64,000 bases of DNA from CAWIJK01 sp963836375 (GTDB taxonomy: Bacteria; Actinomycetota; Acidimicrobiia; Acidimicrobiales; RAAP-2). The translations under genes were made by a program, and so were the position numbers. The stretch lies in the NCBI GenBank assembly GCA_963836375.1, contig CAWIJK010000002.1:372001-436000 (forward strand). Direction: 5' to 3'. Below are positions 8,561-15,777 of the stretch, one piece after another (positions within the stretch are counted from its first letter, which is position 1; each line of letters opens with the position of its first letter). The notes below the pieces were generated by a model. That model did not search any database. It was not told the DNA's origin and worked only from the letters and a program-made list of their open reading frames with translations.

Positions 8561-9201
8561 TTAGGACGACCCACCAAACGGATCCCAGGAATGAATCGTC
8601 CACATCACTCCGCCCGCGAAGCCTTTACCTGGCCCCGCTTCAACTTGCCAGTCTCCCCAATCGGGATAAGCAGCACCCTGCTTGTTGAATTTCAATCCAA
8701 CGCTGCCCGATGCCGCCCCGATCCAGCCACCCGCTACGAACGCTTGCGTACTGGACTGACAGCTGGCCGGTGCACCGCGTAACCCGCGTCCGGGCCGACG
8801 CCTATCCAACCACCGAAGCCCCAGCTCAGCGTCGCATGGCCCCCCTGGGTTTGGAGATCCAGACAGACTCCCATGCAGAGAGACCCTCCCAGGATGACGT
8901 GGTTGAGCCAAGCCCCGGAGCTGTGCTGCGGCACGAAGCCCCAGACAGCCTTCTCCTCGTTCTGGCAGGCCTGAGTTTGCGTCTCATTCGGCGGAGCAGG
9001 TGAGGTACCGGTGCATTCCGTCAGTTGAGGGCCGAGTCCACCTGGATCGCTCTCATTCGCGGGATCCTCGTTCGCGTACCCATACGGCTGCCCGGTGACA
9101 TCGACCAGCGGATCGACGCTCAGGAACTGGCTTGTCGCCGGGTCGTAGTAGCGCCCATCTGGGTACCCGCGGTCTCGCTCTTCCTGGGGTGCGCTCGGCA
9201 C
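8561..9201 (-). pseudogene. Orphan Rhs tip, module 1 (Gly-rich toxin domain, frameshifted)
   Basis: The N-terminal ~45 codons are the end of an Rhs core: GRYYDPATSQFLSVDP followed by DVTGQPYGYANEDPANESDP. The variable tip then has two Cys pairs, GGSLCMGVCLDLQ, and repeated GGWIG motifs (FGGWIGVGP, then AGGWIGAASGSVGLKFNK), ending GFAGGVMWTIHSWDPF. Reading frame is lost at about 8760-8768 (one base missing after HRP); both halves are otherwise open. Only the tip is present, without the several-hundred-residue Rhs shell, so this is an orphan module rather than a full toxin gene. The Gly-rich pattern hints at membrane insertion, but the domain is not a family I recognise. Confidence 0.7.
9074..9156 (-). 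repeat. 83-bp Rhs-core repeat, copy 1 (identical to 12035-12117)
   Basis: The 83 bases encoding RYYDPATSQFLSVDP through PYGYAN are identical, base for base, in Rhs modules 1 and 3 (second copy 12035-12117), while sequence on the tip side diverges at once. Such identical core ends are the expected substrate for recombination that swaps Rhs tips. Confidence 0.9.
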
Positions 9202-9356
9202 CGGGGCCGCCGGCGGTGTCGCGCCAACGAACGGCTGTGACCTGCGACATCGACCGGGTCAGCGAATCCCACGGACTCCATCATGGCCTCCGGTCGCCTC
9301 GAATTCCCGGAATTGGTCAGGCACGTCCACCGGCACCGAGTCGGCGGCTACTACGA
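9151..9356. repeat. About 205-bp direct repeat upstream of Rhs tips, copy 1 (copy 2 at 10711-10922)
   Basis: The block runs from the Rhs YYD codons outward to GGCGGCTACTACGACC and recurs at 10711-10922 with scattered substitutions and small indels. Conserved stretches include GACCGGGTCAGCGAATC, CACGGACTCCATCATG and CACCGAGTCGGCGGCTAC. A one-base difference next to the YYD codons puts module 2 in another frame relative to the block, so the block is not translated with module 2. On the plus strand it can read ASGRLEFPELVRHV, similar in both copies. Confidence 0.7.
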
Positions 9357-9431
9357 CCTCAACACCTGATGACTCCCGCGGGGGCAACCGAGCCTCGGGG
9401 CAATTTTCTGGACCTTCCTGAACATGTAACA

Positions 9432-9665
9432 TCAACTCCTCTCACCTTGCACAAACTGGCGGTACGCGGCAATGTCCGCCTTGATGGAGCGATATTGGGA
9501 CACTCCCTCCAAACACGCCTCGTGCACCCCGGCATCGTGGAGATAGTGCAAGGCCGATTCAGGGTTCCCATATAGAGCCGCGGGGATTAACATGACACGC
9601 TCTTCCCGACGCAAGGGTCGGTGGCATATCGTGCACTTTGATTTCCCCCAAATGATCACTGCCAT
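9432..9665 (-). CDS. Zinc-ribbon-like protein of Rhs module 2
   Basis: 77 residues with KCTICHRPL at about 10-18, LIPAALYGNPESALHYLHDAGVHEACLE in the middle, giving a C-x2-C...H-x3-C metal site. Proteins of this shape, where a CxxC near the start is followed by an aromatic FP/LIPA segment and a D(A)xxHxxC motif, are familiar next to polymorphic-toxin immunity genes. The start overlaps the end of the preceding gene by 10 bases, so the two are translationally coupled. It may be a second immunity or accessory protein; function unproven. Confidence 0.65.
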   Translation of the reverse strand: MAVIIWGKSKCTICHRPLRREERVMLIPAALYGNPESALHYLHDAGVHEACLEGVSQYRSIKADIAAYRQFVQGERS

Positions 9666-10024
9666 TGCAATATATGCCCTTCACTGTCAAACACTGTCTG
9701 GCTTCCACGCTCCAGCAGGATCGAATTGTCCTGGCCGAGGGCCTGAAGCGTTGCCACATCGGCTGCTGACGGTCCGCCGAGCACGGAGGCGTTTGGGAGA
9801 GCACTCGGGTGGGTGTGCAGCACAGCCGCGTCAACCGGAAACAGAACCGGCCATCGCCATTCGCTGATCGACTTTACCTGGTCTATGCCCGGCTGCTCGT
9901 CAAACAACGGCTTTGCCAACCAAACGAGGTCACCAACTTTCTCGACGTAGTGGGTCACTATTCCAACGGCGAACCCCAAGTCACAGATGATGGAGAACGC
10001 GAATCCAGGTCTTGAGCGGTTCAC
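9656..10024 (-). CDS. Candidate Imm26-like immunity protein of the GIY-YIG tip
   Basis: 122 residues. The N-terminal half (GFAFSIICDLGFAVGIVTHYV, then DLVWLAKPLFDEQP) resembles Imm26-type proteins, which have a strand with a GD/GxFAxP-like start, a FGxG turn and a following WIY-like strand. The GTG start at 10024 overlaps the stop of the GIY-YIG tip gene (GTGA), the tight coupling usual for toxin-immunity pairs. It would bind and neutralise the nuclease in the cytoplasm. The Imm26 assignment is by pattern and is tentative; the immunity role from position is more secure. Confidence 0.62.
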   Translation of the reverse strand: MNRSRPGFAFSIICDLGFAVGIVTHYVEKVGDLVWLAKPLFDEQPGIDQVKSISEWRWPVLFPVDAAVLHTHPSALPNASVLGGPSAADVATLQALGQDNSILLERGSQTVFDSEGHILQWQ

Positions 10025-10719
10025 TTCTCGCTCCGGAAGTCAACAGACATTCGGTGCCTGCCTTCCGACGGCAGCCGGAAGTTCGCAGCCCCGCTGAATG
10101 GATTGTGTGTAGATCGGATTGCTCTTCGCGATGCTGTTAATTTGGTTGATAAGTTGGCCGCCCCTGGGGCCACCATTGTTTTGATCAATGCCTGCTCTAC
10201 TGAGCGAGCGTCCTCGCGGCTTAGATCCTCCAATCCGTCAATTGGCCTGATGTTGATTCCCTTCTCTGCGAGCTGTTCCCCTGCCCGCCGTTCGATTGAG
10301 TTCGTAATCCCGACGTAGTTAGTATCTCCTTCGTCATTCACGGAGGTATACACGGACATATCACCGGTGTTGATTGCGCCCGTTCCTTCCTCTGCGGCAT
10401 CGGCTATCTCCGCTGTGACCGCGGCCGTCGTATCCAGACCTGCCTCCGTCGTCAGCGCTGCCACATCGGCGACTTCTAGTCCGTCTGTGACCGGGTCAGC
10501 GCCGAGCTGGGCCACGTTCAGAGCGGTCAGAACCACCAGTCCGGTGCCCAACCCAACCGTTCCCCAGTTCCAGCTGGCAGGGTTGTACCAACTGTCCCCG
10601 GTGGGATCGCTCAGATTCGCTGGATCGTCGTCGGCATACGCATACGGTTCCCCCGTCTGGGCGACCGCCGGATCGACCGAAATGAACTGGGCCGTCGAGG
10701 GGTCGTAGTAGCGCCCCAT
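10021..10719 (-). CDS. Orphan Rhs tip, module 2, GIY-YIG nuclease toxin
   Basis: 232 residues. Residues 1-40 are the Rhs core end (GRYYDPSTAQFISVDP, DDDPANLSDPTG). A linker with a hydrophobic stretch (about 55-72) leads to a GIY-YIG nuclease domain from about residue 122: VYT with Tyr124, NYVGIT with Tyr135, Arg145 in SIERR, and Glu175 in ARSVEQALI, all in the expected order for the catalytic residues. The probable activity is DNA (or RNA) cleavage in a target cell. There is no secretion or shell domain, so it is an orphan module that could be expressed only after joining a full Rhs core or that remains as a reservoir. The ATG at 10719 sits inside the core and may not be a real start. Confidence 0.75.
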   Translation of the reverse strand: MGRYYDPSTAQFISVDPAVAQTGEPYAYADDDPANLSDPTGDSWYNPASWNWGTVGLGTGLVVLTALNVAQLGADPVTDGLEVADVAALTTEAGLDTTAAVTAEIADAAEEGTGAINTGDMSVYTSVNDEGDTNYVGITNSIERRAGEQLAEKGINIRPIDGLEDLSREDARSVEQALIKTMVAPGAANLSTKLTASRRAIRSTHNPFSGAANFRLPSEGRHRMSVDFRSEK

Positions 10720-10922
10720 CTGGGTACCAGGGCGTCGCGGTCTCTCGCCGGTGCGCTCGGCACCGTGTCCGCCGGCAACGTCGCGCCGACAACCGGCTGT
10801 GACCTGCGATGACGACCGGGTCAGCGAATCTCACGGACTCCATCATGACCTCCGGTCGGCTCGAACTCCCGGATTTGGTCAGGCATGTCATCCGGCACCG
10901 AGTCGGCGGCTACTGCGACCTT
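10711..10922. repeat. About 205-bp direct repeat, copy 2
   Basis: Second copy of the block at 9151-9356. It contains GCGCTCGGCACCG, GGCTGTGACCTGCGA and CACCGAGTCGGCGGCTAC in the same order. It lies upstream of the module 2 tip on the minus strand. Confidence 0.7.
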
Positions 10923-10988
10923 CGATCTGTCGACACCACCACATGATCACGACGATCACAGCGCGTGATTGCTTGAATAGGCAAGCGA

Positions 10989-11561
10989 TCAGGCAGATAG
11001 CTTCGAGTACGCCGTACTCACCGCTCGGGACATCTGCGCCTTACCAATGCCAGTACCGAACAGTGACATCACTATATCGCCCTTCGTTGCAATCACTAGG
11101 TATCCCGGAGCAGCCAGTGGGTCAGAGTCTCGCTGTTCAAAACTATGGGCACCCGTCGGCAAATGAGCGATAGATGTGGGGGACAAGGAACCGGTTATGA
11201 AGTGACCGTTGGACAAAGGAACCTCATAGGTTGTGCAGCGCTGAAGGTTGTGCAGTATCTGACTCATCCCGGTCGATGCCGACTTAAAAGTTGCTAGGGA
11301 TTCGTCAATCTCGGCCCGATTGCTGCCGAGATTGACGTAGTCAATGAGATATGACGAACTCGCAAAGCGGGATACTGAAAACAGGCGCGGTGGGTCAATC
11401 CCCAATTGGCCGGCATCCCAAGAGCCCGCAACATCGTTCCCAGACAGAAGAGCCTTCGACAAATTGGGCAATGAGCTACGTTGTGCTGAACCAGTCTGAC
11501 TGCAGGCTGATAGACAGAGAATGCAGGTTAAGAAGACTATTCCTAGGCGCCGGGTACTCAT
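10989..11561 (-). CDS. Lipoprotein, candidate immunity protein of Rhs module 3
   Basis: 190 residues from ATG 11561. A signal peptide ends in a lipobox LSAC with the lipidated Cys at residue 20. The mature part has SLPNLSKALLSGNDVAG and ends in IGKAQMSRAVSTAYSKL, a layout seen in actinobacterial lipoproteins of the sensor/PknH-like type, but no family is assigned. The TGA of the module 3 tip gene overlaps the AGGAG ribosome binding site, so translation is coupled. A surface-anchored immunity protein would suit a toxin acting outside the cytoplasm; this is inferred. Confidence 0.65.
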   Translation of the reverse strand: MSTRRLGIVFLTCILCLSACSQTGSAQRSSLPNLSKALLSGNDVAGSWDAGQLGIDPPRLFSVSRFASSSYLIDYVNLGSNRAEIDESLATFKSASTGMSQILHNLQRCTTYEVPLSNGHFITGSLSPTSIAHLPTGAHSFEQRDSDPLAAPGYLVIATKGDIVMSLFGTGIGKAQMSRAVSTAYSKLSA

Positions 11562-11577
11562 TGGCCGAGAGTGCTCC

Positions 11578-12246
11578 TCATGGATAGTTTGGGTTTGCGC
11601 ACTGTGCGAGGAGCTGTGCGCTTGGGTCATAAGGAGCGCCGACGCAGTCGTTCGCCCGTGTCGCAATACTCAAGACGCCAAAGAACCCCAGCGGTCCCGG
11701 TGGTACGAGGTTGTATCCCGGCGGCTGAGTAATGGGTCCTCCGTAGTAGCTGACCGAGTACGCAGGTCCAGGAACGTCTGTATACGCGGAAACGTTGGTG
11801 GGGATGGGGCCGCTGCCGCTCGCCGTAACGCATTGGGTTCCCGAGTGGTAGGTCAGAGATCGGATGTCATACCAAGGTGTCGTCCGGTTATAGGGGAACG
11901 AGTTGTTATATCCCAGGCCGCAGTCCTTTGCGACCTCAGCGTCGGCAGCCGATTGTGTCAACCCGGGGCCGCTCACCGGTCCTTCGCAGGACCAGAGTCC
12001 GATCGGGTCACTCCCGTTCGCCGGATTTTCGTTTGCGTACCCATACGGCTGCCCGGTGACATCGACCAGCGGATCGACGCTCAGGAACTGGCTTGTCGCC
12101 GGGTCGTAGTAGCGCCCTATTAAGGCCAGCCGCCCGCTGAAGCGGCGGAGCGACTCTGGCGCTGTCCGCATCGAGAACCCAAGGTATCCCCTAATGCCAG
12201 GCTGTAGGTGGCTTAGCCGTGACCCCAGCCCGGCGATCGGTGGCAC
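11578..12246 (-). CDS. Orphan Rhs tip, module 3 (unknown Cys-containing toxin domain)
   Basis: Only codons from about 12121 on are Rhs-like: GRYYDPATSQFLSVDP, DVTGQPYGYANENPANGSDPIG; the open frame to 12246 probably is not coding and the true start is unclear. The tip (~135 residues) matches no family I know. It has five spaced Cys (GLWSC, AKDC, TQC, NDC, AQC), a Tyr/Pro-rich middle (YYGGPITQPPGYNLVPPGP) and the end CANPNYP. Cys content plus a lipoprotein immunity partner suggest an extracytoplasmic target. The core is identical at DNA level to module 1 over 83 bases. Confidence 0.65.
   Translation of the reverse strand: MPPIAGLGSRLSHLQPGIRGYLGFSMRTAPESLRRFSGRLALIGRYYDPATSQFLSVDPLVDVTGQPYGYANENPANGSDPIGLWSCEGPVSGPGLTQSAADAEVAKDCGLGYNNSFPYNRTTPWYDIRSLTYHSGTQCVTASGSGPIPTNVSAYTDVPGPAYSVSYYGGPITQPPGYNLVPPGPLGFFGVLSIATRANDCVGAPYDPSAQLLAQCANPNYP
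12035..12117 (-). repeat. 83-bp Rhs-core repeat, copy 2
   Basis: Identical to 9074-9156 by direct comparison. It encodes the last part of the Rhs core of module 3; sequence diverges right after it on both sides. Confidence 0.9.
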
Positions 12247-12294
12247 CCCGGTACCGTGACCTTCACAACATTTAGCGAGGGCTGCGACCGATAG

Positions 12295-12765
12295 CTACAC
12301 GAGTCGGAGACCTTCACTCTTAATGAAAACCCCAATTGCCACTACAGCAATCACCACTCCACCCGCCGCTGTAAGGATTGGACCAAAGGAGATGGCAGAT
12401 AGCGGATATCCGTGGTCATGGTAGTTACCGATCGTCACAAAAACGACCGTGATTCCATCCAAGAGTACGACCCATCTCGCGATTCGGGATCTCAAGCACC
12501 ACCAGGAAGCCGCAAGAGCAATAAGTGCCAGAACCACTAGAACCTGGGCCCATGTGCCGGCCCCCAGATCTGTCAGTGTGAGGCTGGGCGAGACGATGCG
12601 GTGGATACCGAGATCAACACCACTCATCGCACGAATCCAGGGAGCAAACGCACCGGCGATGATTGCCCCGCTTCCAACAGCCGTGGCACAGACGGTGAGA
12701 GCAGGAGTCCGGGCCCGGGCGACCTGATTTGGAACTTGCTGTGGGCCGAGGGCCCCTTGATCCAT
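12295..12765 (-). CDS. Four-helix membrane protein, possibly an immunity gene of a lost module
   Basis: 156 residues from ATG 12765. Predicted transmembrane segments lie at about residues 22-40 (VCATAVGSGAIIAGAFAPW), 72-90, 97-112 (WVVLLDGITVVFVTI) and 124-148. No family is assigned. It is the first gene of the minus-strand array and sits directly upstream of the module 3 tip, where an immunity gene of a preceding, now missing, tip would be. It could equally be an unrelated membrane protein. The open frame extends further upstream, but the ATG at 12765 starts the region of normal composition. Confidence 0.55.
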   Translation of the reverse strand: MDQGALGPQQVPNQVARARTPALTVCATAVGSGAIIAGAFAPWIRAMSGVDLGIHRIVSPSLTLTDLGAGTWAQVLVVLALIALAASWWCLRSRIARWVVLLDGITVVFVTIGNYHDHGYPLSAISFGPILTAAGGVVIAVVAIGVFIKSEGLRLV

Positions 12766-13263
12766 GTGGCAGACACTACTTTTTCTCCAATTGCGGAGGA
12801 TGGGCAACAACGCCGCTACCCGGCGGACGGGGACACCCCCCCTTGGCTTAGGCCAATGCGTCGTAACCCATAGGCGCCGTCCCCTCGAGAATGCGCCGCT
12901 CATCGCCGGCGTCAACGCCAAGTCCTTCGGATGGCTCCGCCAGCGTTGACCCCGGCTTCTTAGCGACGCGCGCCCTCTTCCAGGACGACGCCTGAGAGTT
13001 CAGGAACGAAAAACCGAAGAACCCTCTTGACCCGGCCCCGCCCCTTCATGAACGGTGTTCTGGGGCAGGCTTTAGCGTCAAGGGTCGCCGACCGGATTCC
13101 CTAAAGTCGCAGGTCAGTCCCTAAAGGTGGCCTGGACAGGCCACACCGCCCGCCACCGGTCCCCACTCGGCGAACGCCAATGGCACGTCGGTGCCGAGCT
13201 TTTCTCCGGTCTTGTCGCAATAGGAGGCAACCTTTCGAACACACAGGAAGGTTGAACTAGGTA
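12766..13263. other. Intergenic region between Rhs array and sigma operon
   Basis: No gene is evident. The nonamer TCCCTAAAG is directly repeated at about 13098 and 13120, upstream of the sigma factor gene. The sequence before 13264 is purine-rich (AGGAAGG about 15 bases before the ATG). It likely holds the promoter of the sigma operon. Confidence 0.35.
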
Positions 13264-13902
13264 ATGGACGAACGTCGGCATCAGAGCCAGCCCCGGATTG
13301 ACTTCGACCGTTTCGTCGCCGAGACGGCTGAGCCGCTGCTGCGGTCGGCCTACCTGATCACCTGGGACTTTGCAGAGGCGGAAGACCTGGTTCAGGAGTG
13401 TCTGTTCAAGGTCGCCCGCCGATGGCCCCGAGTCAAGAAGATGGAGCGGCCCGTCGCGTACGCACGCACGGTGCTCATCCACCTTGCGCTAGACGAAGGC
13501 AAGCGGCGGAGCCAGCGGCGCTTAGAGCTCGGACCCGAAGCGACCAGGCTCCTCGAAGCGCACCACGACGATGCCGCCGTGCGCATCCTCGGACGCGTCG
13601 AGACGAGTACCGACCTGCTGGAAGCGCTTCGAGAGCTGCCACCGCGGCAACGTGCCGCCCTCGTGCTTCGGTACTTCGATGACCTGAGCGAAGCGGAAGT
13701 CGCTGATGTCATGGGTTGTTCGGTGGGGACAGTAAAGAGCACCACGTCGCGAGCCCTCGGGCGCCTCCGTCGGGAAGTCGAAGGCACGGGGGCGGCATCC
13801 GACATCGTGACCGAACCGGCCGATCTCTCACGCGCCCGGCCAGACGTGGACGCAATCGTCCAAGACACGACACAAGCGACTGAAGGGAGTACCACCAAAT
13901 GA
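13264..13902 (+). CDS. SigE-family ECF RNA polymerase sigma factor
   Basis: 212 residues. Region 2 is at about residues 18-85, including AEDLVQECLFKVARRW; region 4 follows from about 122 with LPPRQRAALVLRYFDDLSE, and the helix-turn-helix EAEVADVMGCSVGTVKSTTSRAL at about 140-165. This pattern belongs to the SigE-type ECF group common in actinobacteria. A ~45-residue C-terminal extension rich in Thr/Asp follows. The stop overlaps the ATG of the next gene, so the membrane protein at 13899 is its likely partner and may control it. Confidence 0.9.
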   Translation: MDERRHQSQPRIDFDRFVAETAEPLLRSAYLITWDFAEAEDLVQECLFKVARRWPRVKKMERPVAYARTVLIHLALDEGKRRSQRRLELGPEATRLLEAHHDDAAVRILGRVETSTDLLEALRELPPRQRAALVLRYFDDLSEAEVADVMGCSVGTVKSTTSRALGRLRREVEGTGAASDIVTEPADLSRARPDVDAIVQDTTQATEGSTTK

Positions 13903-14906
13903 AGACGGCATTGGAAGAGGAACTAATCTCCGCCCTCAGAGCTCGCGCGTCAGCGCTGCCGACGGACGCGTCGGAAAAGCTGCGCTCCGTCGATTACCAC
14001 CCACGCCGGTACCGCCGCGCCGCGCCTGCGGCACTCGGCGCCACTGCCGTCGGTGCCGCCGCGGCGGGAACCGCCCTGGCGGTCGCTCTGGGTGGGGCCG
14101 CTCCCGCTTACGCTGGCTGGAGCGCTGCTCCGACCGCGGCCTCGTCCTCACCGTCGTCACACGCCGACCAGAGCTGCCTGGGCGTGCTCTCCTCTGACCA
14201 GCCTGCCGGCGGCGAGCTCGGCTCTGGAGCCTGGCAGCCCCTGCTCACCGACGTGCGTGGCCCGTTCACGGTGGCGCTCTACCAGAACGACAGCGCCTAC
14301 ATGGGCTGCTTCACCAGCTCTTCTTTCACGCAGGTAACCCAGGTGAGCTCGGGCGGCGACAGCGCGAACGGCGTGCTCAAGGTCAGCGGCTCCGCTTCTG
14401 GCTCTGGCAGCCCCGCTCAGGGCCTGTCAACGGTGACGGTAGCCGGTACCACCTCTGGCGATCTCCAAAACGTCGTGCAATCGCATCTCTCCACGGCTGA
14501 CGGCCCATACACACTCCTCGACGGGCGAGTCGCATCAGGGGTGACGGGGGTCACCCTCGTGCTCGATAACGGGCCAGACGTTGTGGCCACCGTGGCCGAC
14601 GGGTGGCTTCTCGCCTGGTGGCCCAGCGACGCCGCGGCAACCTCGTCGCAGGTAACGAATTTGTCCGGTACGACGTCCGAACCTTTGGTCTCATCGACCA
14701 AGGGACCGCCAACCCCACCTGCCCCCGGTTCCTGCACGCCGATTACGACTCCCGACGGAACGAATGGGGTAGTCCACTGCAACAGCTCCGGCGGTGGAAC
14801 GGTGGGGTCAGGGGACTCTGGCGACATCAGCGGCAGCCAGAACGTCACCCCAACCGGGAACAGCGGCAACACCGACGGGACCGGAGCCGGCACGACGAAG
14901 TCCTGA
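13899..14906 (+). CDS. Membrane-anchored protein coupled to the SigE sigma factor
   Basis: 335 residues. A cytoplasmic N-terminus of ~45 residues (ALEEELISALRARASALP) precedes one transmembrane segment at about 46-70 (AALGATAVGAAAAGTALAVAL), then an extracytoplasmic Ser/Gly/Thr-rich region ending in GSGDSGDISGSQN-type low complexity. It overlaps the sigma gene by 4 bases, as anti-sigma factors often do, but no zinc-binding HxxxCxxC anti-sigma motif is present. It may be an unconventional anti-sigma or a sigma-regulated surface protein. The topology is clear; the role is inferred. Confidence 0.78.
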   Translation: MKTALEEELISALRARASALPTDASEKLRSVDYHPRRYRRAAPAALGATAVGAAAAGTALAVALGGAAPAYAGWSAAPTAASSSPSSHADQSCLGVLSSDQPAGGELGSGAWQPLLTDVRGPFTVALYQNDSAYMGCFTSSSFTQVTQVSSGGDSANGVLKVSGSASGSGSPAQGLSTVTVAGTTSGDLQNVVQSHLSTADGPYTLLDGRVASGVTGVTLVLDNGPDVVATVADGWLLAWWPSDAAATSSQVTNLSGTTSEPLVSSTKGPPTPPAPGSCTPITTPDGTNGVVHCNSSGGGTVGSGDSGDISGSQNVTPTGNSGNTDGTGAGTTKS

Positions 14907-15098
14907 GCCCGACCGCCGACGAACCCGCCGTCGCGAAACCAATCAACCCAGAGTTAGGGCCACCACCCGGCGGATGAGCACCAATATCCCCGACTCGGGC
15001 ACTCGCATATCCGGCGGTCGGGGACGCCCATCGCTCCCCCCGGCGGAATTTGGGCGGAGGAGTTATCGTGAGCGGACCCGTCCGCTAAGGAGGTAACC

Positions 15099-15494
15099 AT
15101 GGCCGACTTTCCGAATGTGACGCACGTGGCATTGACCGTCAGCGATCTTGATCGGAGCAGACCCTGGTACCAGAGCCTCTTCGGAGCCGAGCCGGTTATC
15201 GATGAAGATACAGGCACGTTTCATCATGTCGTCTGGCTCCTTGGCAACCAGACTGTGGTCGGTATCCACCAATTCCCAGATCCGCACGGATCTGAACCCT
15301 TTGATGAGCGGCGACCGGGTCTCGACCATCTGGCATTCGCTTGCACCAACCGAACGGAGCTTGAGCAGTGGGAGTCGAAGCTCAACCAACTCGGCATCAA
15401 CAACGGCGGTATCGTCGACGCCCCTTATGGATCGGGCCTCTCGTTTCGCGACCCCGACAACATCGCTCTTGAGTTCTTCGCTCCCCCTGGTTAG
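15099..15494 (+). CDS. VOC (glyoxalase/dioxygenase superfamily) protein
   Basis: 131 residues forming one vicinal-oxygen-chelate unit with two beta-alpha-beta modules: THVALTVSDLDRSRPWYQSLFG at about 8-29 and GLDHLAFACTNRTELEQW at about 76-93, ending DPDNIALEFF. Metal ligands would be His9, His79 and Glu near 127. A strong AAGGAGGT site precedes the ATG. Such proteins include glyoxalase I, dioxygenases and antibiotic-binding proteins; the substrate is unknown. Confidence 0.88.
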   Translation: MADFPNVTHVALTVSDLDRSRPWYQSLFGAEPVIDEDTGTFHHVVWLLGNQTVVGIHQFPDPHGSEPFDERRPGLDHLAFACTNRTELEQWESKLNQLGINNGGIVDAPYGSGLSFRDPDNIALEFFAPPG

Positions 15495-15777
15495 CGATTG
15501 TGATGTGCGACTGTTCGGAAGTTGATTTGGAATGCCCGACCCCCAGCGCCTGGCGGTCGGTTCTCCATCGCCCTCCTCCTGAGATTGGTGTGAAGGCAAA
15601 GGAATCGCCCGTACGGCCGTGGTGACTCTGTCCCGGTGGTCTGTGGAGGCGCGAGGGCTGGAGGGGGGCTACTGACTGACCAAGGCCAGGTCGCCCCGAA
15701 TCTGCATCAGTGGCAGGCAGTGGGGTGATCGTGGTCGCTTGTCGAACTCCGAACCACCGCGTAGACATTGAATTGTT

